NCBI GenBank assembly: GCA_023105745.1 | Contig: JALGQZ010000001.1 | Coordinates: 63,251,437-63,315,436 of the forward strand | Length of the DNA stretch: 64,000 bases | Origin: Austropuccinia psidii | Taxonomy: Eukaryota > Basidiomycota > Pucciniomycetes > Pucciniales > Sphaerophragmiaceae | Reading direction: 5' to 3' | Shown here: piece by piece, positions 48,306 through 62,349 of the stretch | How the letters are laid out: each line of letters starts with the position of its first letter | How positions within the stretch are numbered: position 1 is the first letter of the stretch | Translations under genes and position numbers: made by a program | Notes under the pieces: generated by a model | Seen by the model: the letters and a program-made list of their open reading frames with translations, nothing else | Databases searched by the model: none | What the model was told of the DNA's origin: nothing

Positions 48306-51010
48306 AGAGTATTTTATTGAAAATAGAATCACAAATTGTAAATCTATATGGTGAACAGACCAGACCCTTCTGGTACTTTTGAAGGTAGTGGTTGTCAATT
48401 TATTTAAATTTTATAATTGACAAAATGAGTGATTTGAGGAGTGTTTAATGAAGTTGTTGGGTTCACTAATAACTAAATAATCGGAATAACATTACTTATG
48501 TCTGAGTATCACAGCTTAAGAGATTTTTGGGGATTATTTCCATTGAAATAGCTGCACTAGTTCTAGATCCAGAATGGTTTTAATATTTGCTAGAATGTGA
48601 GTTTTTGAGAAATTCCTCAATATATTTTGATTTTTTTGGAGAGGGATTATGAAACACTTGTCTTTGATATGTATAAATAGGAAATGAGGGTGATCTTCAT
48701 TAAAAATGTAATTAAAAGACAAGAAATTGGCTTTTTGATGATATGAAGGTGCTTCAGAATTTAGATGAAATATTAAGAAACCATTCTATTGTTTTAAATT
48801 ACCTTTAAATGACAGCTTAAAATGTTAATCATTTTGATTAGAATCAGACATGGTTAATATTTTATGGGTTTATAAATAAGAGAGCTTGTTCAGTTGCTAT
48901 TATGGAAAATACTTTTAAAATATGGATTAGTGAAAACGAAGTATAAATAGAAATACAAAGAAAAGAAACTCCCCAAGGAGGTAGTTATCAAAAAAAAATA
49001 GTATATAACAGCTAGCCTTAACTAGGGCTGTCTATTTCTATTGTCAATTCCGCCAACCCACAACTAGACCTTGGGGGAACACCTGTGGCGTTTAAACATA
49101 TATCATACCAATAGGTCCCCACCCCAAACCTAATTAATAAACATCTTTTACCATTCTGAACCAAAAATTTTTGTTTCATCCACCCAGAAAAAGAGAAATA
49201 TTCATTGGATTCAAAAAAACACACCAAGAAAGAAACCTTTAAAGACTAAGATTTCAAATTCATTGTTTGTCACATTATCACAAAAATCTAAATTATTGGA
49301 CTGGAATCACCATAATGAAAAAAAAACAGAAAGCTAAATCTAATCACTTAAGAAAAAAATTTCCTAAACTTACCTTAAAAACATCCCTGAATATCAGCTT
49401 GGTTCAAATATTAGACTAGACTATGTACCAAGGGTCATAACCCAATCTCAACAAAAATGAATCAAATCATATTTTTAAATCATTTAAATTTGGATTAGAT
49501 TTTATAATAATTAGTAAATTAGTAATTGGATAGAAAAAAAAATTTACTTAAAAAAGGCAATTTTTAAAGAGAAAAATTAAAGGACTTGCAAAAATTTTAT
49601 ATATATTTTCCAATATTAATTAAATCAACTTATTAAAGTGGATGAATTAAAAGAATTTATAAATTAAAATATAACAAAAAAAAAAAAAAAAAAATATTGA
49701 AAATTATTGAAAATTATTTAATAAAGATAAAAAAACTAATTTAAATTAAAAAAAAAAAAAATTCAAATAAATCAATTATTTCCAATAATTTTTTGGTGAG
49801 ATATAATTAAAAAAAAATATATTTTAAATATGAATATTTTATTCATAAGTAATTTATTTCTTTTTTTAAAAAAAAAAATCTTTTTATTTAAGATTAATTT
49901 TTTTTTTTTTTTTTTTTATAATTAAAACCCCTTATAAGGGTTTAAAATATAATTAAAATCATTGTATTAAGTCTTAACAAAAAAAAAAAAAAAAATTGAT
50001 AATAATTTTATTAACATTATAACTTTACTAATAAGTAATAAGAATCTAAAATTTATTTTTTATATTAAAATATAATTATAAAAGATTTTTTTTTTTTTAA
50101 TAAGAAATTATTTTTTTTTTTTTTTCTAAGATTTAATATAAATATTATAAAAATTTAAAAAAAAATAATGAATTAAATATTTCATAATTAAAAAAAAAAA
50201 AAAAAAAAAGAATTATTAATTAGAATAATAAGATTTTCAAGAAAAGATGATAGATTTACCTTTCTTTTCTTTTTTTTTGTACAATTTATTAGGGAATGTG
50301 GAATACCTTAGAAAGTCTTTTGAAAAAATTAATTAATATTTTTTCTTTTCAAAACTTATATCTAATTTCTATTTATTTGACACTTGAAATAATAAGGGAC
50401 TTAAAAATCTCACTACCAAAAAAAAAAATTATTTCCTTTCTTATATGTTATGACAGTATCAACATAAAAAAAATAACCCATATGTAAAATATAAATCAAT
50501 TTAATGTGATTTGACTTTTTTATATTTCTTGGAATAAAATTAATCAGAAGAAAATTTCAAATTTATGGGAACATATGAGAATAATAAAAAGTTTGGATGA
50601 GATTAAAATTGATTTTAGAATTTTAAAAGTAGAAATAAGAAAGTTTTAATATTGAAACTTTTAAATCTTTCTAAATAAAATCAATTCAATGAATTATTTA
50701 CAGAAGAAATCCTTAATTAAAATAATATACATTTCCTCAATATCAAGAGGCAATTTAACTCATGTATCCTATTCTACCAAGCTCATAAAAATTGCAAACA
50801 AAAAGTTTTTTGTTAAATTATTTACATCATTCATGAAGTTTTTTTCTTGTTTATCAAATTTTCTTTTTATATATTCTTCTAAAAAAGTTTGTAGTTGTAT
50901 CTTTTTTGTTTACTTATTAATTAAAAAATTGCCTTATAAAGCAATAATTAATTGTAGTTTGAATGAAAACCAAGAGCAAAAAACACCTATGGATTGTCTT
51001 TATGGATTGT
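48306..51010. other. AT-rich stretch, poly-A/T tracts; small GC-richer insert at about 49,010-49,240
   Basis: No gene is supported. 49,500-50,260 is dense in A and T homopolymers of 12-20 bases. 49,018-49,227 is GC-richer, with an open minus frame (FGVGTYWYDICLNATGVPPR), and starts near TAGGGCTGTC, a word common at hAT-type ends; it may be a short mobile-element fragment. 50,689-51,015 is open for 108 codons but has only biased, hydrophobic AT-rich content. Confidence 0.45.
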
Positions 51011-51016
51011 GCTAGG

Positions 51017-51072
51017 ACCTGTCAAAAGCCCTGGGAAAAGGTGTCTACCAGGTGGTATGGGTTTTGACAGGT
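51017..51072. repeat. 56-bp hairpin, MITE-like
   Basis: ACCTGTCAAAA (51,017-51,027) and TTTTGACAGGT (51,062-51,072) are perfect inverted repeats. The match extends imperfectly into GCCCTGG / ATGGG. Lies downstream of the GPHR gene. Confidence 0.6.
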
Positions 51073-51697
51073 TCTACTGTATATATTTAATAATCATATT
51101 ATTATTAATGCTTAATTAATTAATTGTTTGATTTGATTTGATTTACTTCTTTTAAAAAAGCGGGGGAGAGTGAGAATATGAGATGTGGAAAAATGAAACT
51201 TAGTTGAGGTCTTCGAAATTACAACTTTTTGGGGGCGTTGGCGTGGTGTTAGTGCAGAAAAAAAAGCAGCAGCTCATTGCCAGAATAAAACTGACAGAGA
51301 CTGTTTTTTTCACTATAGCTCTTAACCATATCAAAATTAAGATAACTCAAAGGCCAACTTTTTCTGTGGGTGGACAAAGTTCCTGAAAGGTCTTGCGCTG
51401 CATGTTGTAATTTTTGTAAAATGTTGAGTTGATTTCTAGAAATTAAATATGATTAGTAACAATAAACCAGTTTTGTCTGGATACTTTTCAAGAATTTTTA
51501 TTTTCAAATTTTTGTTTGTGGATAAATATTCTCAAGAGCATTTTCATTTCTAATTATTAGTTAAGGTACATTCGGACACCAATAACAATTTTGACTGCAA
51601 AAAATAAATATACAGCTGACCAACAACAAAAAACAATCGTTACACTAGAATACTGTACTTGTTGTTCAACGAAGCTTAAATCCAATCCAATCACCTT
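51073..51697. other. 3' flank of the GPHR gene
   Basis: No supportable gene. Short open frames only; part is presumably the 3' untranslated region of the minus-strand GPHR gene. Confidence 0.4.
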
Positions 51698-54018
51698 TCA
51701 CACATATCCACCCCCAATTCGACTCAATGCAATCATCTCCTCATTTCCGCCATTGATTTGTTTATTAAGCCATCTGATTAGTCCAGTAAGGATACCAGTT
51801 AAGAGAAAAACAATATCAAATAATCTACTGAATCGAGAAAATGAAGGTAGCGTATTCAATAATTCCGACGTCACATTTTTAGTTTCATCAGTAGGTGAGG
51901 ACGATGGAGAGGATGACGAAGGGAGAGAAATGAGAGATGTCAAGAGGTACATGGCCTGATGAAAAGTAATCGAAAGAAATTCCGATTAATTTGCTGCTTT
52001 TTCGAAAGAAAAAAGGATGTGACTTACCATGAGCTGTCCGAGTACAAGCAGCATCAAGCTGCTACTAACCCCACTGGAGCTGACCCGATTAAATGCTCGA
52101 TGTACCCAAACCAACACAGCACGAAGATTGACTACGATGATTGAGCCAATTAGGACTAAGCCTACTAGCCGTGTCAGCTTTGCTAGTTCAAGCTCCACGT
52201 TGAAGGTTGATAAAATTTTTGCAATCAAATAGGTTACCACATCTGTTGTTGGATTTCTAGATACATTTCCTGATAGATCTGCTGGAGGGCGCCTCACGTA
52301 ACCAAATATCAAATTTACACAAGCCTAAAGTTTTCGTAAGAAAATTAAATGAGCGAAATTAATTATTTCAAATTTGTCAAAAATAATAATAATACCATGA
52401 ATAAGCGATAGACACAATAAACCGATAAACCCCAATTGGCAATATTGAGCAACATTCCAGGTATTGTTCTTGAGTATTCATGATATTCTTTTCTTTCTTT
52501 TAATTCATTTATATCATGAATCATCTGGGCTTCCATTGCCTGTAAGCCTGCTATTTCTTGCTGTAGCTGGTTTAATTCTTTTGAGGATTAATATAAAGGC
52601 GAGAAAACAAACTTTGGTTAATTTCAAAGAAATTCTCAATCAAGATTTACAAGAGAAATTCCAAGACGAACTGCTGCTAGAAGAGCCAGTGAAGAGAGTG
52701 GCAATTAGTCCTGAGCCATCAGCCTTGCTGCCAACATTTGTACCTTGCTGTTGGTACTCTTGCTGTTCAAGGGTTAATTTACGTTCGGACAAATCTTTTT
52801 GAGTTCTGAGAAGAGATTGCTCCGCAGTGACGATATGTTGATCGGTAATGGGTGACCTAAAAGAAGATGGTGAATAAAAAAACTAAATATATCGAGAAAA
52901 GAAATAAATAAAATTGACGCACTCTTTATTTTGAAATCTTAATTGCCAAGTTTGCCAAGCAGTATTGACAGCACCACCACCAGATAAAGAAGCAATTAAA
53001 AATACACCAGGGACACAAATTCGAGCCAAAGTTGTATTTAAAAGTCCTAAGATTGAGTTTGAAGGGTATTTTGTTGATTAATTAAGAAATTTATAAATGA
53101 ATATAGTTTGACTCTAACCAAATGAATGATTTCCTGATTCGACGCCTAATAAGCCTTGCATTGTTTGGCCTACTCTATAATAAACAAAAAGATAAATTCC
53201 AAAGGGTAAGAAGGTTAGACATAAAGTTCGAGTTGATAATAAGCGAACGGTTGTGGTGGTTGCTAGATGTCCAATTCAAAAGGAGAAATTGAGTAAGTAG
53301 GAGGGATCAAATTTGAGAGGTAGAATGAATTGATTCAGACATTTTTTGTTGAGGATAGAGGTGGATAATAATAAGCATTCTAGGAATGGAACGATGAAGA
53401 CGACGGATGAGATGAGTAAGGCTAAAGATAAATTCCAATTTAAGTTCCTAGCTCTAGATGATCAATCGAATGAGTCAGAAAAGATTTAAACAAAAGGAAT
53501 GAATTGAGAAATTTGAAATGAATTACTTACAAAGGGTCTAACCATGAACCAAAGATGACGATACTAAATAGAAGACTACCTTCACAAAAGTTCCAACAAA
53601 ATAAGAATGTTGAAATTGTAGTTGAGATTTTTTGATGATGAGATGATAGATTGTTAGATTTGATTGAACGTTTAATTTGATTAAGTTTATTTGATTGAAA
53701 CCAATTTTTTAATGAATTTTTTTTTAATGATTGATTTAAATTTAAAAGATTATTATCTTTTGAGATTGAGACTGAAGAATTTGAAGAATTTAATGAATTA
53801 TTTTGATGAACTTGATTTTGATTTGATGGATGATTTTGATTTTGATTTGATGGATGATTTTGATCGATTGCGATATTACTATTGATTTGATTTAGATCTT
53901 CTTTTATAACTTTTTTTAAATCGTTTAATAGAGATTGATGAAGGTACCTTTTACAACCAATGAAGAACGTAATCCTCAAACTGATCAAGCTAAGATGTGA
54001 TATTAAAGATGATGCCAT
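51698..54018 (-). CDS. Golgi pH regulator (GPHR/GPR89) family membrane protein
   Basis: Polytopic Golgi/ER membrane protein; animal homologues are anion channels that set Golgi pH, and plant homologues are GTG proteins. Exons: 54,018-53,531; 53,453-53,119; 53,046-52,923; 52,856-52,744; 52,577-52,396; 52,324-52,028; 51,955-51,698, all joining in phase across GT..AG introns of 66-166 nt. Diagnostic pieces: SVVFIVPFLECLLL; ARICVPGVFLIASLSGGGAV followed by NTAW (GPHR N-terminal signature, LSGFGAVN in animals); a coiled coil ending INELKERKEY; NWGLSVYCVYRLF; VTYLIAKILSTFNVELE; RLVGLVLIGSIIVVNLRAVL; VLGQLM; and RLFDIVFLLTGILTGL. Residues about 55-110 of exon 1 are Asn/Gln/Ser-rich (HPSNQNQ repeats). 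Exon 2 contains a TGA at 53,276-53,278 unless a 78-nt intron (53,263-53,340, donor GTCTGA) is removed; lengths are then 572 residues. The short loop of the family favours splicing. Confidence 0.88.
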
Positions 54019-55435
54019 GGCCTTCGAATGAGTTGTTGAAATTTTAAATTTATGAGAATTTTAAGAAATTGAAAACTTTCTTGGTAAAAATTTTCTTGAG
54101 ATTTTGATTTTAGCCTCAATTGAAGAAAATAAAAAATTTAAAAATTTATTAAAAAGAAAATTCTTGAAATTTTTTCAATAAAACAATTCCAAAAAAAAAT
54201 ATTAATTTTAAATTTAGGAGATTATCTCATCAATTTTATTGAAATTTGATCAGGTTAAAGTGGAATTTAGTGATTGACTGATTTTAAATTTTTCAATCAA
54301 TTATTAAATAAAGATGATTATTTTTATAATTAAATTCTTTAAGATAAATTTAAATTTCTTAAAATAAAATCAAAATATTAGAAAAAAACCATCATTCATT
54401 GATTCATTATCATATTTTTTTAGGGTATTATTGTATATTAATGGATGCTTTTTTAAATATATATATATTTCATTAAGTTTTAATTGATATTTAGGGTATG
54501 CCAAAGCTATTAAATACCATCTCAAATTAATATCTATAGGATTTTTCCCAAAAACCCCACTTAAAGAATGGAAGTTTTTCAATCATAAATAACTTGTGTT
54601 TTTAATTGAATCCCTTAGGAATTAGTGGAAAATACAAGGATATTGGGATTTCTTTTCCAAACCTAACCCCCAAAACAATTGTGATTTGATTTTGATTCTT
54701 GATTTGTAATTGTATAATAAGAAATAATGTCATAGATTGAACTCACCAGGGCAATTCTTGTGTGACTGCTCAGCCAGTAATGTCTTATTGCTTGGTATCA
54801 GCTTATAATATGATTTTTTAGTTCTCTAAGTGTTCTCATATAATGGTCAGAAAATTATTTTCTGATGTTCCTGATATAGCTTTCTTATTGATTTTTTTGA
54901 AACTAGCCAAATCATTTTGTGTAGCTCAACAAAAAAGCTCAACTGAATGTGAATATATAATGAAAAGGTATTTACTGATTTAACCATAAAACTTAGATAC
55001 CTTGACAAAAAGAAATTTAAGAAAATAAGAAACAAAAAATAAGAACGATGCATTGAGATTAAATTTTTTTATATCTGAATAAATTTCTTTAATATGTAAA
55101 AATACCTTTTAATTTTCATACTTTAGCTATGAAAGAAAGTTTTATCACATTTTTCAATAAAATTTTATCAAACATGCAATAGGATAGGATTATAGATTCA
55201 GGAGTCTATTAATCTAAGAAATATTTCAATATCTATTTTATTAAGAAAAAATCAAAGGATACTCTTTTGCTATTATTGAAAATCTCTCTCTTGTTAAGAT
55301 CCCAGACTTGGTTTCTATATGGAAAATGACCACTGGTTAAGATCACTCAGAGCATAAATTCACTTGTAATTTATTAGTGTAAAAAACACAAATATTTTTG
55401 AAATGTGAGGAATGAAACAGTAAGAATATTGCATA
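54019..55435. other. Upstream region of GPHR; no further gene seen
   Basis: AT-rich 5' flank of the minus-strand GPHR gene. The first few hundred bases presumably hold its promoter, but no element could be pinpointed. Open frames at 54,370-54,582 and 54,847-55,053 are short and of biased composition. Confidence 0.4.
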
Positions 55436-55439
55436 AAAC

Positions 55440-57300
55440 CACTGAGCCTACTGGAAACTTCATTTTGGGGTTCTTAGTATTGAAACTTTAGTGAAGATCC
55501 TATGAAATAGCTATATTTGCTCCATAAAACAGGTTTGAGGTTATTTATAGCTTTTAAATACATCACTTTTATACAGTTACAGTATTGTTTTTCATATTAT
55601 TTGTGAGAATTTGTTCATTTTTCTTGGGTGGTGTATTATTGCCAATTGAGTGAAACCCCCCGAGAATGACCAAAAAATGGCTTTTTTTGCACCCTGGAAA
55701 ATCCTTTGGCCTATTTTCTCATAGTTTTGAGTTTCTTTTTTCACATCTACTTCAAAAGAGCTCCAGAGTTGAAACGTACTTAATTTAGGGGGATTTAATA
55801 GGAAAATCATAGTGAAACCACATGAAATAGACAACCTTTTTGTGTTAAAATGGTTTTTAGGTTTATATTTGACTATCAAATACAGTATTTTTTGAATTAT
55901 TGTTTTTAAATATTTATTCAAAAAAATCAAGAGTGTTTTTTGGGAGGGAACTATGGACGATTGTGTGAAAACTCCTGATACTGGACAAAAATGGTTTTTT
56001 TTATTGTGCCCTGAGACAGCCTCCTGGCCTATCCTCCCAAATTTTTGGGGTCTTGTTTCTTCCAAATATTTTTTTTGAAAAAAAAAACACCAGACCCACA
56101 GAGGACCTTAATTATGGGGTTTTACTACAGAAATCTTAGTAAAAATTGCATGATATGGCCAAATTTGTGCCATAAAGTATGTTTGGGGGTCTATACAGCT
56201 GTAAAAAACAGTATTTCTTGGCATATTTTTGTTGAAAGATTGGGACTTTTTTGGGTTGATTGAGTTATTTTCAATTGTTTGAAACCCCTGAAACTGGCCA
56301 AAAATGGCTTTTTTTGGGCCTTGGAACTTCCCACATTTTTGGGTGTTGTTTGCTTCAGCTATTACAAATAACCCCTTGGATCCATGGGAGATTTCACTTA
56401 AGGGTGCTTTCTATATGGAAATCTTAGTGAAAATTGTGTGAAATGGCCAAATTTTTCTCCTTCAATGAGGTTTTTCCTGTCTATATAGCTATAAAATATA
56501 GCACTTTTTAAAAGAATTTTGTGGAACATTTTCCTTGAAAATTGGGAATTCTCCTTGGGGTGAACTCTTTGCAATTGTGTGTAAACTGATAAAGAGGCTA
56601 AAAAAGGCCCTTCTTTGCGTCCTGGGACATCCAAATGGTCTTGTTTTCAATAGGTTTGGGGAGTTTTTTTGCTACAATCAATGCACAAAACACCCCAAAT
56701 CCATGAAACACTTACTTTAGAGGGCTTTACTATGGAAATATTAGGGAAAGCCTCATGAAATTTCCAAATTGGTGACAAAAAATGGGTTTTGGGGTCTATA
56801 AAGCTGGCAAATAAAGTATTTTTTGGCAAATTGTTCAAATGAAATCAGGCATCTTTTTGGGGGTGAAACTATGGCCAATTGTGTTAAAATCCCTGAAAAT
56901 GGTTGAAAATGGATGTTCTTGTGCCTGTGTCACAGAAGGTGGAACTGTGACCTATAATACCAGAAAAATGTCAGGGAAATTAAACCCTGATCTTCTATCC
57001 TTGTCTTCTTGGTTGTAATTATTGTTCCATCAAAGAACCTAGGGTCTAGTCATGGTGGTGGTAGGGGACTGCCTATTACAACATGAACCTGAGTGGAGAG
57101 CTTGAGTGCTTGTTGATGGTTTCTGGAATCAATGTGACAGACTGGTGCTACTTTAATAAGCTCCCTGGACCTTTGGTAGATTGAATTTAGGGGTTTTTGA
57201 CATCAAAACTCATTGGAAACCATGTGAAAGGAAAATTCTTGTTTCAAAAGAAGGTTTTTGGGCTTCTATGTAGCTTTTAAATAAATAATTTTTTTGTAAA
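55440..57300. repeat. Tandem array of about 300-bp divergent units
   Basis: The same module recurs at about 55,480, 55,800, 56,120, 56,410 and 56,730, with a partial copy near 57,200 (period 290-320 bp). Each unit contains, in order, AAATCTTAGTGAAA-like, ATGAAATGGCCAAATTT-like, a TTTTTGGGGTCTATATAGCT-like stretch, ACAGTATTTTTTG, CAATTGTGTGAAACCCCTGA-like and a CCAAAAATGGCTTTTTTTG-like stretch. Open frames across it are by-products. A segment of about 210 bp (56,928-57,139) with 7-bp inverted ends TGTCACA/TGTGACA interrupts the last units. No function is evident; it may be satellite DNA. Confidence 0.8.
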
Positions 57301-58919
57301 TTTTGTTTTAAAAATTACAGAGACAGAAATTTTGGAATAAGTTGATGCAATAAATATCTCTCATTCAATAATTGGATGTGTGTGACTGTTTTCCTGTAGC
57401 TAATCACTCAAAACCAATTGTATCCACCACAAAATGTGATTATATGCTTTTGATAACTGGATATTCCAAAGGCTTAAATTCAATAAGTAGTTATTAAATT
57501 ATGAAAATATTGAATAATTTCTTTTTATTATCTCAATACAATATTCAGTACTTATTATACAAGGTTATTTTCCAAGTAATTCTCCATCATAATGATCTCA
57601 TTAGATCCCTTTCTATATTTTTAATTATTTTGAGTAATTTTAATGCTTTATGTTGACATTCCATTATACACCTCCAAGAACCCCCCCACAAAATCTATTG
57701 ATTTAAAAAAATCTTAAAATAATTCTAGAAAATTTAGGTATAAGTAGTTAGCCCTCTAGCTCTTATAAAGGAATTATAAATTTTATGATCATTTCATTGT
57801 GAAATTATCCCACTTCTAGGTTGCTTAAAATTGTTCATTTACTATAATAAGAGCATGTGTTGAATTCACTATGATGGAATGAGAAAACAGATTTTTTTAA
57901 TAAAAAAGCTATTTTGAAGGAATATCATAGGAATATATATTCCACACCTTATTTACTAATAAGATAAAGCGAAATTTTTCTGAGGAGTAATGTATTACTG
58001 GCCTTCTAGTCACACATAAAGCTCCAAGGTGAGAAATATTTGAGGTAAATGGTTTATATACAAAAATAAATATAAATAAGAAAATAAATTTGAGATCTTA
58101 GCTTCAGAAGAGATTACTATGGAAGATAGATTTTTAGTTATTAACTCCATGTCTGAAACTCTTTGTTCTTGTTTTTCTAACTTGCGCTTACTATTTTGTC
58201 ACAAATTGTTCACAAACCAGATTGAACTCCCATTTGAATTTATTATTCTCAAGAAATAAAAGGTTTCACTAAGGATTAGGGAAAATAAATTAAAATAATA
58301 AATTTAAGGTTTAGTATTTCTCATAAAATCCCAAATTAATGAAGGTTTAATTTTCTTCAAAAGATCAAAAATGATTTTGTTTCACAAATTGATCATGATC
58401 CTATGCATAATAATTATTAATAAGTAGTTTCAAATGAGAAAATGGATGACTAATATGAATTTATTCTTCAGATAAGATTAAAAATCACAAATTAAATCAT
58501 TTAAATTTCTTAATTTCTTCAACTAAGTAAATTGAATTCTCATGAAACACTAAATTTGAATCAAGCCTTTACACTCAACTTGAATGAAGAAAGTGGTCCA
58601 AAGAAAAATAAAGTTTATGTTTTTTCACTGACATAGGAAGATTTCTTGGAATATAATAAAAAATGTAGTTGATTTAAATATGAATTATTTCCTCTTTATA
58701 TCACAGACTGTGATTTAGAATGAGAAGTAAATAAAAAATCTGATTTTGGGCGGGATAAGGAAAAGGGGTATTGAGAGACAGGGAAAAAACCTTGGAAAGT
58801 AGAAATTTTTGAGAGATCAAATTGAAATATCAAATGGAATTTGATGATAAAAAGCATCAAAATAATTATTAATTCAAGAATTAACAATGTAACATTGAAT
58901 TTTATTTGAAGTAAAATAA

Positions 58920-58990
58920 ATGCTCAATGGATCTCACTATAGTAGCGCTGAATTAAACCAGACCAATTTCTGATCTGGAATGTATTCTTT
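58920..58990 (+). repeat. Fragment resembling the Harbinger accessory gene tail
   Basis: TGGATCTCACTATAGTAGC and the following AAACCAGACCAATTTCTGAT region align with the reverse complement of about 46,870-46,925 inside the Harbinger accessory gene (TGGATCTCACTATAGCAGC ... AAGCAGGCCAATCAGGGAG). Confidence 0.5.
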
Positions 58991-61900
58991 TTTTAATAAA
59001 TAGAAAACCTTGAGTAACTAAAATATTTTTATGTAAATATTAAATAAAAACAGTTTGGTATTATGGAAAAACAATTATTTAATTAATTACTTAATAATTT
59101 TTTTAACTCAGATTTAGGAAAAAGAGTATGTAGTAATATATAAATATGTTTCTGTTCTAAATATTATCGTTAAGAAATTATTGGATTGGCTCAATGTTGA
59201 TTAATTTAATGTTGAAAAATAGCCTTTTTTTCGAACAAATTTATTTCAAATGAATTCTTTTGTCAATTTTAATTATAATTTTTTAAATTCATCTCAATTC
59301 AAAGCTTCTTTCCAAAATTCTCATTCAACTTTTGAATCAAAATTTTATATGAATTTTAAATTATAAACCTTAACTTCAATTTTAGTTTTTTTTTTTGAAT
59401 TCTAATTCTTCTTATTCATTAAGCTATTCATCTTAATCACTCTTAAAGATCCATATAAAGCTCTATATTAACTTGAATTTTACTTAAAAACAATCAAACA
59501 ATAAATTTCATTTTTTTTTGTTAAATAATTCTTTGAAATTTTCTATCAAAATCATCAATGATTATTTTTTATTTAAATTTAATTTCTTTTATTTTTTCTT
59601 TGGTAAATTCAATCCCTCATTTTTTAGAAAAAAATTCAAACCCCTGATTAATTCATTTTTTTTCAAATTGTCTTAATATTAATCACTATTATATAGACTA
59701 TAATAATACAAAATTGATTATTTAATACATCAGGGATCTATTTAAATGTTGAGTGAATTTATAAGCTCATATGAGATTGATTCAGAAGTACTTCTTCAAT
59801 TTATTGAAAATTCATTTGGAGTTTAATTGTATATTATGTAACAATTGATTTAGAATTGAAACTGTAAACGATTCTAGATTGACTTCTAATAAGCTAAAAA
59901 CCGTCTTTTGATATTACTTATATTACTTTAAAATGTTCTTCCTTTTATTGGTTGTACCAATTCTTCAGCTATTATTATTATTCTGTTTCTTTTTCTTTTG
60001 AAAAAAAAACTTAAATGTTTTAAATTATTTTGATGATTGATTTATTTTTTATTTTCAATTTGTTTTTGAAATATTTCTATTCTTAATCACTTCAATTATT
60101 AATTATTATTTTTCAAGTTTGTTTTTTGTGCAGTGGTAGAATTATCATAAAGGTATTTTTAATTGAATTGTTTTTTTTAATATTTATTTTCCTTTGATAT
60201 AAACTTTCATTAAACATTAAAGTTCAAAAAAAAAAAAAAAAATTCTTTTCTTTGCTAATTATAATTATAAGTATTGTAAAAAAAGAATCATGATTTGAAT
60301 CACTTTTTCAATAAATCATCATCAAAATTAATTTTTTAAATTTGATCATAAGAATATATATGAATTTTAAATTAATATTAATTCAATATTTTCTTTGATT
60401 TTCTTTGTTATTATTTAAAGTAAGTTTTGGAATATAATTTATATCATATAAGATAATCGCTCTTCCTTCAAAAGGGAGCATTTAAATGAAAAGATTTAAA
60501 ATAAGGCAAATTTGTGATACCAAAAATTTTTTATCAAAAATTAAAAAATATTATTAAAAATTATTTCAATTTTTCTCATTCATAAAAAAAGTATGAAAAT
60601 AAATTTTCAATAATTAAATGCATCACAACCTTCAATGAGCCTTATTTCATTCTTAAAAAGACTTAGTATTTATTCTTAACAGTATTTCTTTTACCAAATT
60701 CATGATTCTTTTAACTTTCTAATATCAAATTATATAAAATCGCTAAAATAATACCTATATTTTGTTAATTATTTTAGATATATCAAAAGAAATAAAAATT
60801 AATGAAAAATTTATTTGGAGGTATAATAAAAGTAATTGAGTTCCATTAGAGATCTTATTTTGGTAAATTAGAAGGTATTTTTTAATATTTCTAATTTCAT
60901 GTTTTTTTTTTTCTTCATTTTTTCTAATTATAGCTGGTTTTCTCTTGAAAAATATCTTAACTTGAACTTCAATTAAAGTAAATAGGATATATAATAAATG
61001 AAAAAAATATTAAGAGATTTTATTATTTTAATTCTTTGAGGGGTTGTTTTTTTGAAAAATATGTATAGAGAAAACAATAATGAGTTATTTGAAAATTCAA
61101 AATTTTCAAAATTTATTCAACTGGAATAAATCAAGTAATATCATCTGACGTAAAAAGAAAATTCAACAATTTAATTTCAACTAAAGAGAGATATTTTTAT
61201 TATTGAAATAAATATTCTATCTTATTTTAGGAGATAATTATCATTCAATTTCCAAAAAAATGGATTATTCTTTACATGGATTTAAAATTCCTGAAATTTT
61301 CAAGAATATGTTTTGGATTTAACATAGTTATATTATATATCTTCTTTTTTTCTTCAAGAAAAGAACTCATTTGAAAAACTACTTTGAAAAACTCCTTCTT
61401 TAACAAAAATAATGATGGAAATTTGAGTGAAAGATAGGCATTTTATTTTCAAGACTTATTCAAACTAAAATAAAAAACAAAATAAATATTCAAAATATAG
61501 TAATATTAACACTCATAGTGAAATCTCTATTTCCTACAAGTCAGAAATAATCCTGTGAAATAAGAATGGGTATGTAGAGTTTTTTTCCCAATGATTTCCT
61601 AAATCCAATTTCTTCATATGAGGCTATATCAACTGCAAATAATGTTCTTTTTTTTAAAAGAATAATATTAAGCACATATGTATCATTTATAAAGCACATA
61701 GCTGAGACCAATGAGAATATCTTCACTTGCTAAAGTTACTTTTAAAATGTAAGACTAAATAATTATTTATAAGACATCAAAAGATTTATAATTAATCTAT
61801 ACAACATCATAAAATTTTGTCTAATTTTTTTTGGCTTTTAAGTTTGAGCTCATGTTAATTTTTTAAAATAAAACTATCACTAACAAAATAGAAATGAAAA

Positions 61901-62349
61901 TATTTTTAATTAGTAATGTATTTTTTTCTTATTAATTAATTTATTTAATTTTCTACCAATTATTTTCAATGAATTTAAATTTTCTATTTTTTTTCAGTTT
62001 ATTTGAAGTTTTTTAAAACTTTTCAAATTTATAACCATATTTATAGCTATCAAATAATTTTAATTTTGAATTTATTGATTTTTTTTTTGAAAAAAAAAAC
62101 TGGTTTAATAAAAGAAAAACTTTCAAAAAACTAAAAATAATAATGTTTTTCTTTATTCCTTAATTATTTTATATACAATTTTTAAGTCTATTATAAGAAG
62201 AATTTCTATTAAATAATTGATTCCAATACTTCATTTTTTTTCTAGAGTTTATTATTCCTTAAGAAGGAAAATAAAAAGTTTCATCATAATAATAATCTTA
62301 AACTGATTCAAAACTAAGAATAATTTATGGTTGAATATTATTTTAATGT

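Noticed and set aside
49018..49227. Organelle-derived insert or tRNA gene in the GC-richer patch
   Set aside because: No cloverleaf could be drawn and the translation matches no mitochondrial protein that I know; left as an unexplained fragment.
53691..53885. Plus-strand frame rich in Asp/Asn/Leu opposite GPHR exon 1
   Set aside because: It is the antisense of the Asn/Gln/Ser-rich low-complexity segment of GPHR exon 1.
55592..56838. Several open frames of 60-157 codons on both strands
   Set aside because: They lie across the about 300-bp tandem repeat, and repeated words explain the openness; composition is not protein-like.
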